Source of the DNA: Sediminibacterium sp.
GTDB lineage: Bacteria; Bacteroidota; Bacteroidia; Chitinophagales; Chitinophagaceae
Assembly: GCF_019264485.1 (NCBI RefSeq)
Contig: NZ_JAHVAA010000001.1
Coordinates: 1 to 62,401 of the forward strand
Direction: 5' to 3'
Length of the DNA: 62,401 bases
In this document: one piece after another, positions 40,016 through 49,644 of the stretch
Layout: each line of letters starts with the position of its first letter
How positions within the stretch are numbered: position 1 is the stretch's first letter
Notes under the pieces: generated by a model
The model's input: the letters and a program-made list of their open reading frames with translations, nothing else
Told to the model about the DNA's origin: nothing
Databases searched by the model: none
Made by a program: the position numbers and the translations under genes

Positions 40016-41896
40016 ATGGCTGAACAGAAGAATTTGAACGAGTATAATGAAGATTCCATACGGTCGCTCGACTGGCGTGAACATATCCGTCTGCGTCCCG
40101 GCATGTATATTGGTAAACTGGGAGATGGCTCTGCTACCGATGATGGTATTTATGTACTGATCAAAGAAGTGCTTGATAACTGTATCGATGAACATACCAT
40201 GGGTTATGGTAAACAGGTTGAAATCAGTATTGATGGTAAACAGGTAACAATTCGTGACTATGGTCGCGGTATTCCTTTGGGTAAAGTGGTGGATGTGGTG
40301 AGTAAAATTAATACCGGTGCCAAGTACGACAGTAAAGCCTTTCAGAAAAGTGTGGGATTGAATGGGGTGGGTACCAAAGCGGTGAATGCCTTAAGTCAGT
40401 ATTTTAAAGTAACCTCTCACCGGGATGGGAAAGAAAAAACAGCAGAATTTGAACGCGGCGTTCTGATAAACGATCATAAAGAACAGAAAACCTCAGAAGC
40501 GAATGGAACACTGGTGAGTTTTGTTCCTGATGAAACCGTGTTCCGTAATTTTCATTTTATTCATGAATACCTCGACAGCCAGCTATGGAACTATTGTTAC
40601 CTGAATGCGGGTTTGTCACTTCATTTCAACGGGAAAAAATATGTCAGCAAAAACGGTCTGCTCGATTTATTAGAACGGAAGACCAATGCTGATGAACTGC
40701 GTTACCCGATTATTCACCTGAAAGGAGAAGATATAGAAGTGGCACTTTCACATAACAACGATTATGGGGAAGATATTTTCTCATTTGTAAATGGTCAGTA
40801 TACCACACAGGGGGGGACCCATCAACAGGCGTTCAGGGAAGCCTATATCAAAGTAATCCGTGATTATTACAAAAAGGATTATGATGCGGCAGATATCCGC
40901 GGAAGTATTGTAGCGGCAATTTCTGTTCGTGTACAGGAGCCGGTATTTGAAAGCCAGACCAAAACAAAATTGGGTTCACAGAATGTATACGAAGGCGGCC
41001 CAACCATGAAGAAATTTGTGGAAGAATTCCTTGCAAAAGAACTGGATAACTATTTACACAGGAATCCGGCTGTATCTGAGGCCTTGCGTAAACGTATAGA
41101 ACAGAGTGAGCGGGAAAGAAAAGAGCTGGCGGGTATTAAAAAACTGGCCAATGAAAGAGCCAAAAAAGCAAATCTTCATAATAAAAAATTGCGCGACTGC
41201 AGGGTACATTTAAATGATGACCTGCCTGCTAAGAATAAAGAAGAATTTATTGCAACGCAGAAAAACTCAACCATCTTTATTACAGAAGGAGATAGTGCAA
41301 GTGGAAGTATCACCAAATCGAGAAATGTAGATACACAGGCCGTATTCAGCCTGCGGGGTAAGCCATTGAATGCTTTCGGACTCACTAAAAAAGTTGTGTA
41401 TGAAAACGAAGAATTCAACCTGCTGCAGCATGCACTGAATATAGAGGAAGGGATGGAAGGCCTTCGGTACAATAATATTGTTATTGCAACGGATGCCGAT
41501 GTGGATGGTATGCATATACGCTTACTCATGATGACTTTCTTTCTCCAGTTCTTTCCTGATCTGGTAAAAAGAGGTCATGTGTATATATTGGAAACACCCT
41601 TGTTCAGGGTAAGAAACAAACAGGAAACCATTTATTGCTACGACGAAACAGAAAAACAGGCAGCCGTAGCCAAACTGGGAAACAAACCGGAGATAACCCG
41701 TTTTAAAGGGTTGGGCGAAATTTCACCCGAAGAATTTGGTCGTTTTATCGGCGAAGAAATGCGTGTACAACCTGTTATCCTTGAGCAAGGCGATCATATC
41801 CAGCAGTTACTTGAATATTATATGGGCAAGAATACCATGGAACGGCAGGAGTTTATTATTAACAACCTGAAAGTAGAACTTGACCTGGTAGATTGA
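40016..41896 (+). CDS. parE: DNA topoisomerase IV subunit B
   Basis: A 626-residue ATPase subunit from the ATG at 40016. The GHKL domain has [13 protein letters not shown] (Mg and ATP), DYGRGIPLG, and [17 protein letters not shown]. The transducer domain follows, then the TOPRIM domain with [11 protein letters not shown] and [13 protein letters not shown]. The end matches ParE ([10 protein letters not shown]). With ParC it decatenates daughter chromosomes. It heads an operon with a DUF1835 gene, a cupin and parC (gaps 28, 11 and 20 nt). Confidence 0.95.
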   Translation: MAEQKNLNEYNEDSIRSLDWREHIRLRPGMYIGKLGDGSATDDGIYVLIKEVLDNCIDEHTMGYGKQVEISIDGKQVTIRDYGRGIPLGKVVDVVSKINTGAKYDSKAFQKSVGLNGVGTKAVNALSQYFKVTSHRDGKEKTAEFERGVLINDHKEQKTSEANGTLVSFVPDETVFRNFHFIHEYLDSQLWNYCYLNAGLSLHFNGKKYVSKNGLLDLLERKTNADELRYPIIHLKGEDIEVALSHNNDYGEDIFSFVNGQYTTQGGTHQQAFREAYIKVIRDYYKKDYDAADIRGSIVAAISVRVQEPVFESQTKTKLGSQNVYEGGPTMKKFVEEFLAKELDNYLHRNPAVSEALRKRIEQSERERKELAGIKKLANERAKKANLHNKKLRDCRVHLNDDLPAKNKEEFIATQKNSTIFITEGDSASGSITKSRNVDTQAVFSLRGKPLNAFGLTKKVVYENEEFNLLQHALNIEEGMEGLRYNNIVIATDADVDGMHIRLLMMTFFLQFFPDLVKRGHVYILETPLFRVRNKQETIYCYDETEKQAAVAKLGNKPEITRFKGLGEISPEEFGRFIGEEMRVQPVILEQGDHIQQLLEYYMGKNTMERQEFIINNLKVELDLVD

Positions 41897-41924
41897 TTAT
41901 TTAGTAAAGCGCAAAAAAGAAAAG

Positions 41925-42761
41925 ATGATTCATATAGTTTTTGAAACAGCAAATGTAACAGCACTGCAACAGGCCATAGAACTGGATGAGAGCCTGCAAG
42001 GCAGTATTGTAGAAATAAAAGATGATTATGCAGTAGGTCCGTTGGGAGATATTAATGAAACAGAAGGTTATCAGACCAGACGTGACTGGCAAAAAAATGT
42101 ATTAGAATATTCTCCTTACACAGAGCAAATCAATATTGTTGATGATAAGCTTACAGTTCATCAGTTACTCAAACAATTAGATGAAGAGCCTGAAGCAGAA
42201 GTATGGATTTGGATGGCACAGAATGCCCATGATGTATGTGGTTACTACTGGCTCATGAGTCAGTTAAAAGAATACCAGGGCCGTGTGCAGGTACTGTACC
42301 TGAATAACCTGCCTTTTATCAATGAAAAGGGGCAGATATTTTATCCGTCTTACCTGCATGAGATTCAACCGAAAGAATTCCTCAAGGCAAAAAAACTGGC
42401 ACGCCCCATTACACTCAGTGAATTTGAAGTGGATCCTGATGAATGGAAAAAACTTTGTCAGGATGGAGCCCTGATACGTTTTCTGGAAGGGGGTAAGAAA
42501 ATTATGGGGAAAGAAGTGGAATTCTTTGATAAAGATATCCTTGTCCATATAACTGGTGAACCGCAGAAACTGAATAAAGTAATTACAAATACCCTGAGTA
42601 AAATGAAAGTAAAGACCGGTGATGTTTTTCTGGTTTGGCGTATCAGGGAACTGGTAGCTGCCGGAAGACTGGAAACAGCAGGAGACTGGAACAGGGGATG
42701 GAAAGAAGTGACTGTAAAAACGGCATCTGCAGCACAAACAGTGATAACGGAAACAGCATAA
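41925..42761 (+). CDS. DUF1835 domain protein in the topoisomerase IV operon
   Basis: A 278-residue cytoplasmic protein. The N-terminal DUF1835 domain begins IHIVFETANVTALQQAI and has DDYAVGPLGDI; the C-terminal DUF3658-like part carries PITLSEFEVDPDEWKKL and HITGEPQKLNKVI. The family is widespread in Bacteroidota and some Firmicutes and has no known reaction. It sits between parE and a cupin gene with short gaps, so it is expressed with topoisomerase IV; whether the link is functional or incidental is unknown. Confidence 0.8.
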   Translation: MIHIVFETANVTALQQAIELDESLQGSIVEIKDDYAVGPLGDINETEGYQTRRDWQKNVLEYSPYTEQINIVDDKLTVHQLLKQLDEEPEAEVWIWMAQNAHDVCGYYWLMSQLKEYQGRVQVLYLNNLPFINEKGQIFYPSYLHEIQPKEFLKAKKLARPITLSEFEVDPDEWKKLCQDGALIRFLEGGKKIMGKEVEFFDKDILVHITGEPQKLNKVITNTLSKMKVKTGDVFLVWRIRELVAAGRLETAGDWNRGWKEVTVKTASAAQTVITETA

Positions 42762-42772
42762 AAAAGTAGCGC

Positions 42773-43144
42773 ATGGTAGAAATTATCCCGGTAAAACAGG
42801 TGGCAGAAGATGAACGAGGGACCACACATTTTTTTGATACAGACAGAACAGGTCAATTTATTATTGCCTACCGGAAAGCAGGCAGTGCCAGCGGCAGACA
42901 TTATCACAAAGGAACAGCAGTACATAAAAACCCCGAGCAGATCATCATTATGCAGGGAGAAGCAACGGTAAACTGGCTGGATGTGCGGAGCGATAAAAAA
43001 GGAACTATTAAAATAAAAGCGCCGGTGATGGTTAAAATTCAACCATGGGCCTGGCATGAAGTAATAGCAGATACAGATATCATCGTGTTTGAACTGAATG
43101 GTCTTGAAGATGCAAAAGACGATACTTTCAGACTTAATCAGTAG
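42773..43144 (+). CDS. Cupin-fold protein
   Basis: A 123-residue single cupin of the type related to sugar-nucleotide epimerases and isomerases (WxcM-like). Metal or ligand residues are visible in GRHYHKGTAVHKN (three His) and in HEVIADTDIIVFEL. It starts 11 nt after the DUF1835 gene and ends 20 nt before parC, so it is inside the operon. The substrate is not known. Confidence 0.78.
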   Translation: MVEIIPVKQVAEDERGTTHFFDTDRTGQFIIAYRKAGSASGRHYHKGTAVHKNPEQIIIMQGEATVNWLDVRSDKKGTIKIKAPVMVKIQPWAWHEVIADTDIIVFELNGLEDAKDDTFRLNQ

Positions 43145-43164
43145 CGATCACAAATGAAGTAGAC

Positions 43165-45681
43165 ATGGCGAAAGAAAAACAACCGAACAGGGTTTTTGAA
43201 AATGAAACAGGGGTGCAGGGCCAATACCGTAACTGGTTCCTTGATTATGCTTCCTATGTAATATTGGAACGGGCTATTCCGGCTATTGAAGACGGATTGA
43301 AACCGGTGCAGAGAAGGATTTTGCATTCAATGAAGGAAATGGATGATGGCCGTTTTAACAAAGTGGCCAATATCATCGGTCAAAGTATGCAATACCATCC
43401 ACATGGTGATGCAAGTATTGGTGATGCATTGGTGAACCTCGGACAAAAAGATTTACTGATTGAAACGCAGGGAAACTGGGGTGATGTAAGAACAGGTGAC
43501 GATGCCGCTGCATCAAGGTATATAGAAGCACGTTTGTCGAAATTTGCATTGGATGTGGCGTTCAATCCCAAAACCACAAGGTGGCAGTTGAGTTATGATG
43601 GCAGAAAGAATGAGCCGGTAACACTACCCATGAAATTCCCGCTCTTATTGGCACAGGGAGCGGATGGTATTGCCGTTGGTTTGTCGACCAAATTATTACC
43701 CCATAATTTCTGTGAACTCATTGATGCTTCCATTAAATACCTCAAAGGGAAACGGTTTGAAATATTTCCCGATTTCCAGACAGGAGGAATGATTGATGTG
43801 GCGAATTATAATGAAGGAAAAAGAGGTGGTAAGGTAAGGGTAAGGGCGCATATAGAAGAACTGGATAAAAAAACACTGGTCATCAGAGATGTGCCATATG
43901 GTGTAACCACTACCCAGTTGATGGAAACCATCACCAAAGCCAATGACCAGGGGAAAATTAAAATTAAAAAAGTAACAGACGTAACAGCCAAAGAAGTAGA
44001 AATACATATTGATCTGGCTGCCGGTATTTCACCCGATATTACGATCGACGCACTCTATGCATTTACAGATTGCGAAGTGAGTATATCGCCCAATGCCTGT
44101 GTAATTGTAGATCATAAGCCGCAATTCATGGGAGTACATGAATTACTGAAAGTATCTGCTGACAATACAAAAGAATTACTCAAAAGAGAACTGGAGATAA
44201 AACTGGGTGAGCTGGAAGATAAATGGCATTATACATCACTAGAGAAAATATTCTTTGAAGAAAAAATATACAAGGAGCTTGAACAGAAACATGCTACCTG
44301 GGATGCAGTAATAGCAGCCATTGATAAAGCATTTACTCCCTTCAAGAAAAAACTGAAAAGGGCTATTGAAAGAGAAGATATTCTCAAACTCACTGAAAAA
44401 CCGGTGAGAAGAATTTACCGACTCGATATCAATGAACTGAATGAGCAGATTAAATCGATAGAAGCAGATATCAAACAGGTAAAACACGATCTGGAACACC
44501 TGACCGATTTTGCAGTGGCTTATTTTGAAAACCTCCTGAAAAAATATGGCAAAGGAAGAGAGCGCAAAACCGAGATCAAAGAATTTGATACCATCCAGGT
44601 AAAACAGGTAGCTATTGCCAATACCAGATTATACATCAACCGTTCGGAAGGATTTATTGGCACCGGATTAAAGAAAGACGAGTTTCTCTGTGATTGCTCT
44701 GATTATGATGATATCATTGCCTTTACCCGCTCAGGTACCATGAAAGTGGTGAAGGTGTCGGATAAAGTGTTTATCGGGAAAGATATTCTTCATGCTGCTG
44801 TATTCCAGAAAAATGATGAGCGTACTACCTACAACATGATTTATCTCGATGGAGCCACCGGAACCAGTTATGCCAAACGTTTTAATGTAACCGGTATTAC
44901 AAGAGAAAAAGAATACGATCTTACCAAAGGATCTGATAAAAGTAAAGTGCACTATTTCACCGCTAACCTGAACGGTGAAGCAGAAGTAGTGAAAATTGTA
45001 CTCAGTCCTAACTGTACAGCACGAAACAAGGAATTTGATTTCTATTTTGAAGAACTGGAAATCAAGGGCAGGAGCAGTATGGGTAACCAGGTAACCAAAT
45101 ATCCGATTAAAGCCGTAAAACTGAAGGAAGCCGGAAAGAGTACACTGGCAGGTCGTAAACTCTGGTTCGATGACAAATTCGGCCGACTGAATACGGAAGA
45201 AAAAGGGCAGTACCTCGGAAGTTTTGAAGATGAAAAATTACTGCTGATCTATCACGACGGAACTTATGAGCTCACCGATACTGAAATGACACAGCGTTTT
45301 GAGCCGGAAAAAATTGCACTGGTTGAAAAATTCGATCCCAATAAAATCATTACAGCTGTTTATCTCGACAACGATAAACGGCAGTATAATATCAAGCGAT
45401 TTAAAATTGAAACCAGTACTTTAAAAACCCAGTTCCTCTTTATTAAGGAAGGAGAGGGAAACCGTCTGGAAGCGGTTACTACTGAAGATGAACCTATATT
45501 GGGAGTACAAACCGGTAAAGGTACTCAGGTACGAAAAGCAAAATTTAAAGTGGCAAAAATGGTAGAAGTAATGGGCTGGAAAGCAGTAGGGGCCAAGCTC
45601 ACCGACTTCAATAAAAGCATTGAAATGGAATGGGAGCAAAAACCCAAAGAAGATAATCCACAGCAGGAGCTGTTTGAATGA
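43165..45681 (+). CDS. parC: DNA topoisomerase IV subunit A
   Basis: An 838-residue protein. The winged-helix breakage-reunion domain contains GLKPVQRRILHSM, YHPHGDASIGDALV and the catalytic tyrosine Y119 in AASRYIEARLSKF. Coiled-coil segments follow (about 330-470), then a C-terminal domain with degenerate propeller blades (about 500-820), typical of Bacteroidota ParC rather than GyrA. It is the last gene of the parE operon. The stop codon lies within a heptad unit (GAATGAT) at the start of an array. Confidence 0.93.
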   Translation: MAKEKQPNRVFENETGVQGQYRNWFLDYASYVILERAIPAIEDGLKPVQRRILHSMKEMDDGRFNKVANIIGQSMQYHPHGDASIGDALVNLGQKDLLIETQGNWGDVRTGDDAAASRYIEARLSKFALDVAFNPKTTRWQLSYDGRKNEPVTLPMKFPLLLAQGADGIAVGLSTKLLPHNFCELIDASIKYLKGKRFEIFPDFQTGGMIDVANYNEGKRGGKVRVRAHIEELDKKTLVIRDVPYGVTTTQLMETITKANDQGKIKIKKVTDVTAKEVEIHIDLAAGISPDITIDALYAFTDCEVSISPNACVIVDHKPQFMGVHELLKVSADNTKELLKRELEIKLGELEDKWHYTSLEKIFFEEKIYKELEQKHATWDAVIAAIDKAFTPFKKKLKRAIEREDILKLTEKPVRRIYRLDINELNEQIKSIEADIKQVKHDLEHLTDFAVAYFENLLKKYGKGRERKTEIKEFDTIQVKQVAIANTRLYINRSEGFIGTGLKKDEFLCDCSDYDDIIAFTRSGTMKVVKVSDKVFIGKDILHAAVFQKNDERTTYNMIYLDGATGTSYAKRFNVTGITREKEYDLTKGSDKSKVHYFTANLNGEAEVVKIVLSPNCTARNKEFDFYFEELEIKGRSSMGNQVTKYPIKAVKLKEAGKSTLAGRKLWFDDKFGRLNTEEKGQYLGSFEDEKLLLIYHDGTYELTDTEMTQRFEPEKIALVEKFDPNKIITAVYLDNDKRQYNIKRFKIETSTLKTQFLFIKEGEGNRLEAVTTEDEPILGVQTGKGTQVRKAKFKVAKMVEVMGWKAVGAKLTDFNKSIEMEWEQKPKEDNPQQELFE

Positions 45682-45727
45682 TGAATATTCAATAATGAAT
45701 TACTTCAACATTCATTATTGAATATTC
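45676..45727. repeat. Heptad array GAATATT with 17-bp perfect arms
   Basis: Units GAATGAT, GAATATT, CAATAAT from 45676. GAATATTCAATAATGAA (45683-45699) and TTCATTATTGAATATTC (45711-45727) are perfect complements with an 11-nt spacer. It lies between convergent genes and encodes the stop codons of both (parC E-TGA; the opposite gene ANIQ-TAA). Confidence 0.92.
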
Positions 45728-46644
45728 GCTATTCTTCTGTTCCTCAGCCTTATTGTTGCTGTTCGGTTCAGGTCGCTGGTGAGAATGAGTTCATGTCTTT
45801 TATCTCCGTCGTAGATGATTAATGCAGCGGTATTCGGTGGTACCATGCCCAGGTTTTCTGCAAACATACTCAGTTCATTAAAAGCCAGCGAACTGTCTAA
45901 TTGAATGGTTTTCCTGATGGCCCTGTGATCGAGTTTTACTTTAGGTATCAGTAACTGGTTATTAAGATAAACCGATACAGAGTCGTAATCTATACTTCCG
46001 TTATCGTACAATTCAAGTCGCAGAGGCCCACCAGATACCTCTATCTCGCGCACCAATAGTTTTTCCCTTTTCAGAAATACTGTATCAATGATATTGGGTG
46101 CTGCAACCGGGGTAATAACAGGTATAAAAACAGTATCCTTCTCCGGTTCATCAACTGCTATTTCTGTTATTGGGCTTATGGGGGCTGAAAGGGTATCTGT
46201 TGAATACCTGAAACGAAACTGAATGGCTGGAGCTGTGTACCGGTGTGCGGCATCACTTTCAAAAGCACCATTCAGAATAGATTCTGTTCGGTTAACAATA
46301 AGTGTAAAATTGCCTGTCAGTATACAATCAATCCCATTTCTGGTGCTTCGCGATAAATAATAAATAAATGGAACGGGTTTAAAGCTAAGCTGCCGGGTAT
46401 TGCTGTTGAAAACACCGTTAACCGCTAACTTAAAAAGACTGTCGCGAAAATAATATTGTAATTCACCCGCCACAGTTTTACCCTTTTGTTTCAGAATGAG
46501 TTCGGCCATATAGGCACTGTGTTCGCCGGGTACTGCAACTTTCCCCACCCCAAACCAATGGCCATTTACCTGTTGAGCCAGTAAGGTTTTATTCCAGCCA
46601 AAAAATAAAAATACTATTCCAATAAGGGGCTTGATCCGGTTCAT
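45715..46644 (-). CDS. Hypothetical secreted protein, 309 aa
   Basis: Not recognised. From the ATG at 46644 the N-terminus is a signal peptide (MNRIKPLIGIVFLFFGWNKTLLAQ). The first 150 residues contain strands (HSAYMAELILKQKGKTVAGELQYYF) like a lipocalin- or calycin-type barrel; the last part (200-309) has SVSVYLNNQLL and VPPNTAALIIYDGDKRHEL, a beta-rich domain. The final residues ANIQ are translated heptad-repeat DNA. Envelope role inferred from the signal only. It diverges from cvfB. Confidence 0.65.
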   Translation of the reverse strand: MNRIKPLIGIVFLFFGWNKTLLAQQVNGHWFGVGKVAVPGEHSAYMAELILKQKGKTVAGELQYYFRDSLFKLAVNGVFNSNTRQLSFKPVPFIYYLSRSTRNGIDCILTGNFTLIVNRTESILNGAFESDAAHRYTAPAIQFRFRYSTDTLSAPISPITEIAVDEPEKDTVFIPVITPVAAPNIIDTVFLKREKLLVREIEVSGGPLRLELYDNGSIDYDSVSVYLNNQLLIPKVKLDHRAIRKTIQLDSSLAFNELSMFAENLGMVPPNTAALIIYDGDKRHELILTSDLNRTATIRLRNRRIANIQ

Positions 46645-46749
46645 TGGCCGCAAAATATTTAAAGCATTTGAAGGTGCTTGTTTAAAGTTGCTAACAGTAG
46701 TGGAAAGGGGCTTTATGCATGCATTTTCAGCTAAACCAATAAACTAACC

Positions 46750-46757
46750 TATTTTTG
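46750..46757 (+). promoter_or_regulatory. Candidate -7 promoter box for cvfB
   Basis: TATTTTTG, an exact TAnnTTTG match, 16 nt before the ATG at 46774; the same octamer precedes tRNA-Val. Confidence 0.6.
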
Positions 46758-46773
46758 CCCCTTAAACTGTTTT

Positions 46774-47619
46774 ATGGAGCCAGTGCTGGTAGGCCGATAC
46801 AATACACTGAAAGTATCAAGAAAAGTAGATTTTGGTTTTTATCTCGATAATGGGGAGGAGGGTATTCTCCTGCCAACCCGTTTTGCCCCCAAGGGGTTAA
46901 GAATTGGAGACGAAATCACTGTATTCGTTTACCACGACTCAGATAACCGGCTGATTGCCACCACACAAAAAGCAAAAGCCTGTGTAGGAGAAATCGTAAA
47001 AATGAAAGCAGTGGCTGTAACCAGACAGGGGGCTTTTTTAGACTGGGGGTTGATGAAGGACCTGTTTGTGCCTGCATCCAAACAATTGGGTGGTATGCGT
47101 GAGGGCGGAGAATACCTCGTGAAACTTTATATCGATGAAATGACCGGAAGGGTAGCTGCAACAGAAAAACTGGAGCAGTTGCTGAGCAATGACACACTCA
47201 CGGTGAAAGAACTCGATCAGGTTGACTTACTGGTGTATCGAAAATCTGAATTGGGTTATGTAGTCATCATAAACAACCTGCACACAGGTATCATTCATAC
47301 AAGCGAAATATTCAGTGATATAGAAATTGGCGATCATTTAAAAGGCTTTGTAAAAACAATATTACCCGGTAATAAAATTGATGTAGTGCTGGGTAAACCC
47401 GGCTTTCAGAAAGTAGAAGATGAAGCGGGTAAAGTATTACGCCTGCTCGCGGAAAACAATGGCTACCTGCCCTATAATGATAAGTCGGCCCCGGAAGACA
47501 TTTATGAATTCTTTGGAATGAGTAAAAAAACCTTTAAAATGACTACGGGTAACCTGTACAAACAAAGAAAAATTGAATTTACCCAAACAGGTATTAAAGC
47601 ACTGGATACAAAGGATTAA
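46774..47619 (+). CDS. CvfB-like S1 RNA-binding protein
   Basis: A 281-residue protein of the CvfB/YitL family: three S1-type OB domains and a C-terminal winged helix. Visible: VDFGFYLDNGEEGILLPTRF in the first, RQGAFLDWGLMKDLFVPAS in the second, a third repeat around GYVVIINNLHTGIIHTSEIF, and the C-terminal PEDIYEFFGMSKKTFKMTTGNL characteristic of the family. CvfB regulates virulence genes in Staphylococcus by binding RNA; here a general RNA-binding role is inferred. Its stop overlaps the end of the opposing gene at 47616. Confidence 0.88.
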   Translation: MEPVLVGRYNTLKVSRKVDFGFYLDNGEEGILLPTRFAPKGLRIGDEITVFVYHDSDNRLIATTQKAKACVGEIVKMKAVAVTRQGAFLDWGLMKDLFVPASKQLGGMREGGEYLVKLYIDEMTGRVAATEKLEQLLSNDTLTVKELDQVDLLVYRKSELGYVVIINNLHTGIIHTSEIFSDIEIGDHLKGFVKTILPGNKIDVVLGKPGFQKVEDEAGKVLRLLAENNGYLPYNDKSAPEDIYEFFGMSKKTFKMTTGNLYKQRKIEFTQTGIKALDTKD

Positions 47620-48302
47620 TTATATACCCTGTCTACATATTTATTCTTGTATAGCTGGAATATTTTCAAGAGTTGTGCTTTATAATCTTCAACATTGGGA
47701 AGGAGTCTGCTGTCTAAAAATGAGTTGTTTTGTGAAATAGACTGGTCTCTTAAAAGATAACCCTGGTTCTGTGGAAGCCTGTTTCTGGTTATGGAGTCTT
47801 TAATCTGATTATTAAAACTATAAGTAGGTGTTTCAGTAATACGTTTGCTGACATAAACAGTTCCACCAAGCCGGAAACTAAGTTGTTGCTTTTTTTTGGT
47901 GTGAACTAAAACTGTAAAATAAAATTTATGGGTGGCCTGTGAAACATTTATAGCACCATTTACACCCGCGCTATAACTGGTAGACGCAGTACCATTGGGG
48001 GTGTGTAAAGATTGTCCGTCAATAAGAAAACCAATAATAAAATCCGGGTCTTCATAGTTCACTTGCTTACCCGATTTCAGAAAATGAAACACCTCTACCA
48101 ATCTTCTCTGATAAACAGGCCCCAGCTTAATTTTGTCTGCTGATTGAGGCGGAACAATGTATAAACTATAGGTTTTCAACGAATCCGTCATTTCACGCAG
48201 TGTACGGTAAATCTGTGCAAAGGCAGAATCATCCTGTGCAAACAAACAAGAGCTACTCATGAATAAGGTAATTGACAGCAGTAGTAAGCGTAGTTTTTTC
48301 AT
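47616..48302 (-). CDS. Hypothetical secreted protein, tandem paralogue B
   Basis: Unrecognised 228-residue protein with signal peptide (MKKLRLLLLSITLFMSSSCLFAQ). It shares with the next gene upstream the order: FAQIYRTLREMTDSLKTYSLYIVPPQS, KIKLGPVYQRRL, VFHFLKSGKQVNYEDPDFIIGFLIDGQS and a C-terminal EDYKAQLLKIF...YVDRV. They are tandem duplicates, about one third identical by eye, with only ten nucleotides between them. No catalytic motif is visible. The stop codon overlaps cvfB. Confidence 0.7.
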   Translation of the reverse strand: MKKLRLLLLSITLFMSSSCLFAQDDSAFAQIYRTLREMTDSLKTYSLYIVPPQSADKIKLGPVYQRRLVEVFHFLKSGKQVNYEDPDFIIGFLIDGQSLHTPNGTASTSYSAGVNGAINVSQATHKFYFTVLVHTKKKQQLSFRLGGTVYVSKRITETPTYSFNNQIKDSITRNRLPQNQGYLLRDQSISQNNSFLDSRLLPNVEDYKAQLLKIFQLYKNKYVDRVYN

Positions 48303-48312
48303 TTGTTGGTTT

Positions 48313-48981
48313 TTAGTTATCAACCCTGTCTACATAATAGTTAGTGAATTTGTCCAGTAGCTTAGATAAAAGTGTTTTATAATCTTCTGTGTGCATCCAT
48401 AGCTCTCCGTACCTGGGTGATTGCAATTGAGTAAGTGAAATCGCCTGTGGCTGTGGTTGCATGGAATAACCCCTCCGGCTGATGGAATCCCTGATTTCAT
48501 TTAACGGGGAACTCATCTCCATGGTTTTCTCATGTGCAACGATGTCGCCAAGTGTAAACCTTAATTCCTTTTTATCTTTCGTGTGAATCAGGAAATTAAC
48601 TTTATACCGGTAAGTAACTTTTAAAATATATTGGTCATACATATCTCTTCTCCCATTCGGCAGCACTTTGGGTTCTTCTATCTGCTGATCATCTATTAAA
48701 ATTCCGATGATAAAATCTGGTTGTTGAAAATCTATTTTTTTATTCTGCTTCAAAAAATGATACACTTTAGAGAGCCGGCTCTGGTAGGCACCGGTTAACC
48801 TGATTTTGTTAGTTGAGCCATAAGGAACCAGATACAAGGCATAAGAGGATAGGGAATCGGTAATCTCTCTGAACGTTTTGTATTGTTGTACAAAAACAGG
48901 ATCAGGCTCCTGTGCATCTATTCTTGAGCTAAACGAAAGAATAATCAGCAGTGTACTTAGAATGGCTTTATTCAATTGCAT
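48313..48981 (-). CDS. Hypothetical secreted protein, tandem paralogue A
   Basis: A 222-residue protein from the ATG at 48981; signal peptide MQLNKAILSTLLIILSFSSRIDAQ. Corresponding blocks to the downstream paralogue: VQQYKTFREITDSLSSYALYLVPYGS, KIRLTGAYQSRLSKVYHFLKQNKKID, PDFIIGILIDDQ and TEDYKTLLSKLLDKF...YVDRVDN. The middle strands (VNFLIHTKDKKELRFTLGDI) suggest a beta-rich fold. Function unknown; the pair is probably one operon. Confidence 0.7.
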   Translation of the reverse strand: MQLNKAILSTLLIILSFSSRIDAQEPDPVFVQQYKTFREITDSLSSYALYLVPYGSTNKIRLTGAYQSRLSKVYHFLKQNKKIDFQQPDFIIGILIDDQQIEEPKVLPNGRRDMYDQYILKVTYRYKVNFLIHTKDKKELRFTLGDIVAHEKTMEMSSPLNEIRDSISRRGYSMQPQPQAISLTQLQSPRYGELWMHTEDYKTLLSKLLDKFTNYYVDRVDN

Positions 48982-49038
48982 CAGCAAGGGTTATGAAATA
49001 ATACCTACAAATCTTGTACCAAAACCTGATGAAAAAGC

Positions 49039-49476
49039 TTAATATTTGTTTTTTTCTACCAGCCAGGTAGTATCAGTAGAACTGCTCGTTCCATTGGGGG
49101 CCTTAACAGTAGTGGTTCCGATATAATAATTATCGGCTATTTCTTTTACTTCATAAAACAAAACGGTACTCTGGTAAAAATTCTTTTCTTCCGGGGTTTT
49201 AGGCCCTGAACCGGTTAAAAAACTGGCGGCAAAGCGACAATTATCCAGCCAGTCTATTTTCCAGTAAGTGGTATCTTTTGTTTGGGTATTAATGTCTTGC
49301 TGAATACCATCAATCCTGTTGATAATAATATGTATGCCCTGTTTGTTATAGCTATGAAATTTCCCCTTTTTTAGTTGTGTACAATCTGGTGCAATAACTG
49401 CAAAACCGGTAAGTATTGCACTCATTAAAATGATCAATAAAAATTTCGGGTATTTAAGCAAATGCATATCATTCAT
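49039..49476 (-). CDS. Hypothetical secreted protein, 145 aa
   Basis: Not recognised. ATG at 49476 (or 49467) gives a hydrophobic N-terminus (YPKFLLIILMSAILTGFAVIA). The mature part starts DCTQLKKGKFHSYN and contains strands around IHIIINRIDG and TTYWKIDWLDNCRF, followed by FYEVKEIADNYYIGTT. The pattern resembles small Bacteroidota proteins named for lipocalin-like folds with an LKxGxF start, but no function is known. The open frame extends upstream to 49635 over the thiolase promoter; I consider that extension non-coding. Confidence 0.6.
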   Translation of the reverse strand: MNDMHLLKYPKFLLIILMSAILTGFAVIAPDCTQLKKGKFHSYNKQGIHIIINRIDGIQQDINTQTKDTTYWKIDWLDNCRFAASFLTGSGPKTPEEKNFYQSTVLFYEVKEIADNYYIGTTTVKAPNGTSSSTDTTWLVEKNKY

Positions 49477-49619
49477 ATTATCACTAAGATAAGTCTGTTT
49501 AATCTTAACCCGCTTAGCTGCACACTTAATAATCTGTGAATCTGTGGCCTGAGATTCAATGATCAATGAATGAATATCTTTTAAAGCAACAAGACTAACG
49601 GTTGTTAGTATGAATGCTT

Positions 49620-49627
49620 TATATTTG
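49620..49627 (+). promoter_or_regulatory. Candidate -7 promoter box for the thiolase gene
   Basis: TATATTTG, exact TAnnTTTG match, 17 nt before the ATG at 49645. Confidence 0.55.
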
Positions 49628-49644
49628 CAATTCAAAATTGAGAA

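Noticed and set aside
40016..45681. DNA gyrase gyrB/gyrA instead of topoisomerase IV
   Set aside because: The subunit B lacks the long insertion seen in many gyrase B proteins, and the A-subunit C-terminal part has degenerate blades without a clear GyrA-box; ParE/ParC is the better fit, though gyrase cannot be fully excluded without an alignment.
49477..49635. N-terminal extension of the gene ending at 49039
   Set aside because: It would overlap the thiolase promoter box and lacks a signal peptide, which the ATG at 49476 gives.
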